Below, in pieces: positions 5,857-9,643 of a DNA stretch of 9,643 bases (within the stretch, counting starts at the first letter, position 1; each line of letters begins with the position of its first letter). This DNA comes from Flavobacteriales bacterium UBA2426 (lineage in GTDB: Bacteria; Bacteroidota; Bacteroidia; Flavobacteriales_F; PHOS-HE28): NCBI GenBank assembly GCA_002342985.1, contig DDRC01000003.1, positions 616 to 10,258 on the forward strand, read 5' to 3'. The translations under genes were made by a program, and so were the position numbers. The notes under the pieces are model-generated. The model worked only from the letters and a program-made list of their open reading frames with translations, was not told the origin of the DNA and did not search any database.

Positions 5857-7635
5857 ATGTCACTCATGAAGCATTCCATCGCGGCCGTAATGGCCTTGTC
5901 CGGTCTTGCACTCGGTGCGCAGGATCTGCCGCATGCGCTTTCCCCTGCGGAGGTGCCGCTGATTCCGGCGTACCGTGAGAGCCGGATGCTCGCCGCACGG
6001 GGCATCACTTCGCCCCCGCCGTTCCAAGTCCGCACCATGGCCGAGTGGGAGGAGGTTCAAACGCTCGTCGTCACATGGACATCCTTCCCGGGCATCCTCA
6101 AGCAGATCGTGCGAGCGGCCAAGGAGGAGTGCGAGGTGCTCATCGTGTGCGCCGATCAGTCGGCCGTGGTCAACTACCTGTTGAACTCCAGCTATGGCGG
6201 GCCGCTCCCCGACCTCGAGAACATCACCTTCCTCACCGCACCGTTCAATTCCATCTGGGTGAGGGACTTCGGCCCCGAGACCATTTACCAGAATGAGGTG
6301 GACTCCCTCTTCCTGCTCGATTGGATATACAACCGACCGCGCCCTTTGGATGATGCGCTCAGCGATGAGGTGGGAGAGGCGAAGGGCATCACCGTGTTCA
6401 GCACCACTGCAGCGCCCTATGATCTGGTGCATACCGGCGGCAACTTCATGTCGGATGGCTTCGGAACCGCATTCAGCAGTGGGCTCGTGCTGGAGGAGAA
6501 CGGCCCTGGCGGCGACTATAACATCACTGTCCGCGATGCGGCCGGAGTGGACGCGGTGATGAGCCAGTTCATGGGCATCCAGCCCGGGCGCTACGTGAAG
6601 ATGACGCCGTTGCCCTACGATAACATCAACCACATCGATATGCACATGAAGCTCCTCGATGAGGAGACCCTGCTCGTCGGCCAGTTCCCGGCCGGGCAGA
6701 GCGACGGCCCTCAGATCGAGCAGAACATCCAGTACGTGCTAGGCAACTTCAACTCCGTCTTCGGAACGCCCTACCGCATCGTCCGGATTCCCATGCCGCC
6801 CAGCACGGGAGGCGCCTTCCCGCCAAGCGCCAGTTACCGGACGTATGCCAACAACATCTTCATCAACAGGACCGTGCTGGTGCCCACCTATCGTGAGCAG
6901 TACGACACCACCGGATTGCGCATCCTGCGCGAGAGCCTTCCAGGGTACCGTGTCATCGGTATCGACTGTGATGACAATGGGGTCAACATCATCAGCCAGA
7001 GCGGTGCGATACACTGCATCACCAAGGCCATCGGGGTGGCCGATCCCCTCCTCATCCGGCACCAGCGGCTCACCGACACCTATGAGACCGTCGAGCCCTA
7101 TGGGGTCTCCGCCTACATCCGTCACCGATCGGGTATCGCGGAAGCCACGGTCCACTGGACCACGGATACGACGGCAGGCTACCAGGCCATTGCGATGGTG
7201 CCTGGTCCAGGGGATGTCTGGACAGCCCCGATCCCCGCACAGGCCGCTGGTTCGGTCATCTACTACTACATCCACGCGGCAGCCAACAGCGGTAAGCAGC
7301 AGGTGCGGCCCATGACGGCGCCGCAGGGCTGGTGGCGCTTCAGGGTGATGGGGGATGCCACTGCGGTCGGTGAAGGGGAGGGTCCGGTCGTCACCGGCGC
7401 CTACCCCAATCCCACCAACGGGCTCCTGGTGGTGTCAGTGGATGGAACGGGCCGTGAGCCGGTCCGCATCCGCTTGCTGGACGCGTTAGGCCGCGAGGCC
7501 TTGCGCATCCAGGATGGCCCCATGCACATGGACGGGCGTGCGTTCGCTGACCTGAGCGGCCTGGCCGAAGGCGCGTACCAACTGGTGGTGGAGACCGCTC
7601 GCGGACGAAGCACCCGGAAGGTGGTGCGCCATTGA
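5857..7635 (+). CDS. Secreted agmatine deiminase / peptidylarginine deiminase (PPAD-like) family protein with T9SS sorting domain
   Basis: 592 residues from the ATG at 5857; ATG 5866 (MKHS) is an alternative. A signal peptide ends near LALGAQ. The catalytic domain, about 60-400, belongs to PF04371 (PAD_porph): MAEWEEVQ, WVRDFGP (Asp137), NRPRP (Arg160, Arg162), HTGGN (192-196), HIDMH (His259, Asp261), Asn332/333 and GAIHCIT with nucleophile Cys387. The family hydrolyses guanidine groups to ureido groups plus ammonia. In P. gingivalis PPAD the matching residues are Asp130, Arg152/Arg154, His236/Asp238, Asn297 and Cys351, where the Arg pair holds the substrate's C-terminal carboxylate. An Ig-like module (about 420-500) and a T9SS type-A tail (515-592, AYPNPTNG start, KVVRH end) follow, the same layout as PPAD. 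Peptidyl-arginine could thus be the substrate, but agmatine cannot be excluded. Upstream in-frame codons to 5752 lack a signal peptide and overlap mltF, so I rejected them. Confidence 0.88.
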   Translation: MSLMKHSIAAVMALSGLALGAQDLPHALSPAEVPLIPAYRESRMLAARGITSPPPFQVRTMAEWEEVQTLVVTWTSFPGILKQIVRAAKEECEVLIVCADQSAVVNYLLNSSYGGPLPDLENITFLTAPFNSIWVRDFGPETIYQNEVDSLFLLDWIYNRPRPLDDALSDEVGEAKGITVFSTTAAPYDLVHTGGNFMSDGFGTAFSSGLVLEENGPGGDYNITVRDAAGVDAVMSQFMGIQPGRYVKMTPLPYDNINHIDMHMKLLDEETLLVGQFPAGQSDGPQIEQNIQYVLGNFNSVFGTPYRIVRIPMPPSTGGAFPPSASYRTYANNIFINRTVLVPTYREQYDTTGLRILRESLPGYRVIGIDCDDNGVNIISQSGAIHCITKAIGVADPLLIRHQRLTDTYETVEPYGVSAYIRHRSGIAEATVHWTTDTTAGYQAIAMVPGPGDVWTAPIPAQAAGSVIYYYIHAAANSGKQQVRPMTAPQGWWRFRVMGDATAVGEGEGPVVTGAYPNPTNGLLVVSVDGTGREPVRIRLLDALGREALRIQDGPMHMDGRAFADLSGLAEGAYQLVVETARGRSTRKVVRH

Positions 7636-7636
7636 T

Positions 7637-9643
7637 CTACTCCTTCACGCACCGCCCGAGGAAGCCGTCTTCCCCGTGCACCAGGTAGGTGCCCGGAGCC
7701 AGTCCGGAGATGTCCACGCGAGCGGGCAGCAGGTCTTGCGGGTGAGCAACCAGCGCGGTGCGGCCCTGCAGGTCGATGAGCGCAATGCGCCGTTGTGGGG
7801 ACCGGGTGTGAATGCACAATTCACCCGCGCTGGGGACGGGCCATACCCGGACGGCCGTCCCGGCCGGCAATTCTTCCATGGCCACGCTGAAGGTCCCCTC
7901 AACGCAGATGGAGAAGGACCCTGCCTCGGACCCGCCGCTGTTCCATACACGCACCAGCATGTCCGTGTTGGGTTCCAGTTCTGCTAGCGGAATCGGTGCC
8001 GTCACATCCATCCAGCACTCCACATAAGCAGGCGCATCGCAGGCCGTATAGAGCGCAGCATGGATCCGCTCGGCCGACTCCGCTGCGAGGATCAGCGAGA
8101 GGTCGGTTCCCCATCCGGTGTTGAACGCGTACCAGGCATCCACGATATTGGCGTAGGGGTCGCAAGGCGGGTTGGGCGTGGCCGGGGCAAAGGCGCAGGC
8201 CGTGGAGCCCATGCTGCTCTCGCAGCCGCCTACGGGCTGCAAGGCGAGCAGCGTGGCTGAGGCGCAGTCGTCGTTGCCGACAGCGGTGCAGGCTGGCGCG
8301 CAGGTGAGCGTGAGCGTGAAGCCGCCGGCATCCTGGCCATACCCGTGCACGAGCACCAGGTACGCCGTACCCGCGCTGGTCTGGAAAGTGAGGGCACTGG
8401 TGTTGCCCGCGCAGCCCGGACCGTCATCGTTGCCGGCCACGCAGGTCAGTGCGCCGCAGGCGCCGGTGAAAACGCTGAGCTTGGTGTCGAAGGCGCTGTT
8501 CAGGCAGGTGCTCAGGGTGGCATCATCGCCCGTTCCCGTGAAGGCGTACCAGAGTCCTTTGGCGGTGATGTTCGCCGCTCCGCAGGCGGGGCCGGGCAGG
8601 AGGATGCCCTCCTCCGTATTGCCCTCCACCGAACCGCCGCAGGCGATCGGGAGTGCTCCGCTGCAGAGGGCGTTGGCCGCCGGTGGTTCAAGGAGCGTGG
8701 TGAAAGCGATCGGACCGGCCCATGGGCTCTCTGAGCCGTCGCAGGATTCACGGACATATGCCTCGTACGCAGTGCCCGGGAGAAGCCCTCCGATGGACAC
8801 GGGTGGGCCATCCACGCCCAAGGTGCCTGTGGTGGCCGTCCCCGCGCCCGGCGCGAATCCCACGGGACCATGCTCCACGGTGAAGCCGGCCGATGCATTG
8901 GTGCTGCTCCAGTTCACTACTGCGCTCGCATCGAGCGGTGTGACGGTCGCATCCAGCGGGCTCCCGCACGAGAGGCAGGCGGTGGTTAGGGTGTAGGGGC
9001 CGGTTTCGCCATCATAGCCCTGGACCAGCACGTGGTACGTGACGCCCTCTTCGGCAACGAACGTGACGGTGCTGCAATACGCGCCATCGCTCGCATCGTC
9101 ATTGCCGGCCACGCAAGCCAGCGCCTGGCAAGTTCCGCTGAACACGTTCAGCTTCGTGTCGAATTGCTCATCAGGGCAGGTGGTGATGGTGACCTGCTGC
9201 CCAGTGCCGGTGAACGAGTGCCACACGCCGGGTGCGGTGATCCCGGTCCCGCAGAAGGGCGCGGCATCGGGGGTGGCTCCCTCCGTAGTGCCGGTGTAGG
9301 GTGCTCCGCAGGCGATGGGCAACGCCCCTTGGCATACATCCGGGGAGGGTGGCGCGCACTCCACGGTGAGCGTGAAGGGCCCGGTCTCGTTGTCATAGCC
9401 CTGGACCAGGATCAGATAGTCCGTTCCGGTCTGCGAGACGAAGGAGACCGTGGAGCAGAACACGCCATTGCCCGCGTCATCATTGCCTGCCACGCAGGTC
9501 AACCCGCCGCATCCGCCGGTGTAGACGTTCAGCTTGGTGTCGAATTGCTCATCCGGGCAGGTGCTCAGCGTGATCTGGTCTCCGGTGCCGGTGATGCGGT
9601 ACCAGGCCCCAGGCGCGGTGATGCCGGTGCCGCATGTCGGGGT
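7637..9643 (-). CDS. Large repetitive cell-surface protein with PPC-like repeats, FN3 module and T9SS sorting domain (5' end outside window)
   Basis: The frame is open from the right edge to a TAG at 7637-7639, giving 668 visible residues; no start is needed inside the window. The N-terminal side shows repeated units of about 127 residues of the form GALPIACG ... W..FTGTG ... STC ... FDTKL.V..G.C ... CVAGNDD ... LVQGYD..TGP.TLT, resembling pre-peptidase C-terminal (PPC, PF04151) beta-sandwiches with conserved Cys pairs and acidic GNDD turns that may bind calcium. A fibronectin type III-like module (GFAPGAGT, GLLPGTAYEAYVRESC, SPWAGPIAFTT) separates the second and third units. The last about 75 residues (VRVWPVPSAGELCI ... 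DISGLAPGTYLV ... CVKE) are a T9SS type-A sorting domain. It is probably a surface-attached adhesin or the non-catalytic part of a larger exoenzyme; no catalytic site is visible. Its stop faces that of the deiminase gene one base away. Confidence 0.85.
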   Translation of the reverse strand, partial: TPTCGTGITAPGAWYRITGTGDQITLSTCPDEQFDTKLNVYTGGCGGLTCVAGNDDAGNGVFCSTVSFVSQTGTDYLILVQGYDNETGPFTLTVECAPPSPDVCQGALPIACGAPYTGTTEGATPDAAPFCGTGITAPGVWHSFTGTGQQVTITTCPDEQFDTKLNVFSGTCQALACVAGNDDASDGAYCSTVTFVAEEGVTYHVLVQGYDGETGPYTLTTACLSCGSPLDATVTPLDASAVVNWSSTNASAGFTVEHGPVGFAPGAGTATTGTLGVDGPPVSIGGLLPGTAYEAYVRESCDGSESPWAGPIAFTTLLEPPAANALCSGALPIACGGSVEGNTEEGILLPGPACGAANITAKGLWYAFTGTGDDATLSTCLNSAFDTKLSVFTGACGALTCVAGNDDGPGCAGNTSALTFQTSAGTAYLVLVHGYGQDAGGFTLTLTCAPACTAVGNDDCASATLLALQPVGGCESSMGSTACAFAPATPNPPCDPYANIVDAWYAFNTGWGTDLSLILAAESAERIHAALYTACDAPAYVECWMDVTAPIPLAELEPNTDMLVRVWNSGGSEAGSFSICVEGTFSVAMEELPAGTAVRVWPVPSAGELCIHTRSPQRRIALIDLQGRTALVAHPQDLLPARVDISGLAPGTYLVHGEDGFLGRCVKE
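7898..8290 (-). repeat. Degenerate PPC-like unit D
   Basis: About 131 residues with the outline of the same fold: GNDDCASATLL at its start, VDAWYAFNTG, IHAALYTAC, then LVRVWNSGGSEAGSFSICVEG in the place of LVQGYD..TGPFTLT. Sequence identity to A-C is low, and the CVAGNDD motif in the centre is missing. It links the repeats to the sorting tail. Confidence 0.6.
8291..8665 (-). repeat. PPC-like repeat unit C (diverged)
   Basis: Opens CSGALPIACGG and keeps WYAFTGTGD, FDTKLSVFTGAC, CVAGNDD and LVHGYGQDAGGFTLTLTC. It has diverged from A and B by substitutions and small length changes, such as a longer loop after GNDD, so it is the older copy. Confidence 0.8.
8681..8971 (-). other. Fibronectin type III-like module between repeats B and C
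   Basis: About 97 residues from SCGSPLDATV to TTLLEPP. The W in VNWSS, FTVEHGPVGFAPGAG, GLLPGTAYEAYVRESC and SPWAGPIAFTT are the usual signatures of FN3 modules in Bacteroidota surface proteins. Corresponding positions of units B and C lie 672 bases apart, equal to one 381-base period plus 291 bases, the size of this module. Confidence 0.72.
8972..9334 (-). repeat. PPC-like repeat unit B
   Basis: Complete unit of about 121 residues, opening CQGALPIACG and closing GETGPYTLTTACL. It shares long identical nucleotide blocks with unit A (16 identical bases, TGTCGAATTGCTCATC, in register), pointing to a recent tandem duplication or gene conversion. Confidence 0.82.
9350..9643 (-). repeat. PPC-like repeat unit A (partial, runs off the right edge)
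   Basis: Encodes the visible part of the first unit, containing WYRITGTGDQ, DEQFDTKLNVYTGGC, CVAGNDD and LVQGYDNETGPFTLT. It is nearly identical in pattern to unit B at a constant offset of 381 bases: for example CATAGCCCTGGACCAG on the plus strand occurs at 9394 and again at 9013. Confidence 0.8.

Noticed and set aside
4866..6038. Long open frame (about 390 codons) on the minus strand across mltF and the deiminase start
   Set aside because: It is antisense to the SLT domain with clear catalytic motifs, rich in Arg, Gly, Pro and His, and resembles no family. High GC makes such long shadow frames common.
8172..8996. Plus-strand open frame inside the surface protein gene
   Set aside because: Antisense to regular repeats with conserved Cys and GNDD motifs; its own repetitiveness only reflects the repeat DNA.
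1..9643. Defence island, prophage or mobile element
   Set aside because: No integrase, transposase, terminal inverted repeats, tRNA attachment site, CRISPR repeats or shift in composition was seen.

Overview
The window looks like ordinary chromosome from a high-GC member of the Bacteroidota, most likely a Flavobacteriales-type lineage known mainly from metagenomes. Two proteins end in type IX secretion (T9SS) sorting domains, a mechanism restricted to Bacteroidota. The M16 peptidase fused to a LolA-like domain, the LytS/LytTR regulator pair and the short enoyl-CoA hydratase paralogue are also typical of that phylum. Base composition and codon use look uniform throughout. I see no tRNA, rRNA, CRISPR array, insertion sequence, integrase or phage gene. 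No gap between genes exceeds 300 bases.

Layout, left to right. Bases 1-867 (+) are the 3' end of an M16 (pitrilysin-type) zinc-protease gene whose C-terminus carries a LolA-like domain. It converges on a three-gene minus-strand cluster (3697 down to 1043): a LytS-type membrane histidine kinase, a LytTR response regulator, and a crotonase-fold protein lacking one of the two catalytic glutamates of classical hydratases. Divergent from the kinase is a plus-strand pair: an acyl-carrier-protein phosphodiesterase (AcpH-like, 3802-4374), whose stop overlaps the start of an MltF-like membrane-anchored lytic transglycosylase (4371-5798). Next, 5857-7635 (+) encodes a secreted guanidine-modifying enzyme of the agmatine deiminase / Porphyromonas-type peptidylarginine deiminase family with an Ig-like module and a T9SS tail. 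Its stop lies one base from the stop of a large minus-strand surface protein (7637-9643, start beyond the right edge) built from about 127-residue PPC-like repeats, one fibronectin III module and its own T9SS tail.

Common theme: nearly every product acts at or outside the cell envelope (protease, sensor kinase, peptidoglycan lyase, two T9SS cargo proteins). I do not see a defence system or an obviously new multi-gene machine. The points most worth following are the PPAD-like active site in the secreted deiminase, the crotonase behind the LytTR pair, the coupled acpH-mltF pair, TANNTTTG-like boxes sitting only 4-10 bases before several start codons, and the recently duplicated repeats of the surface protein.
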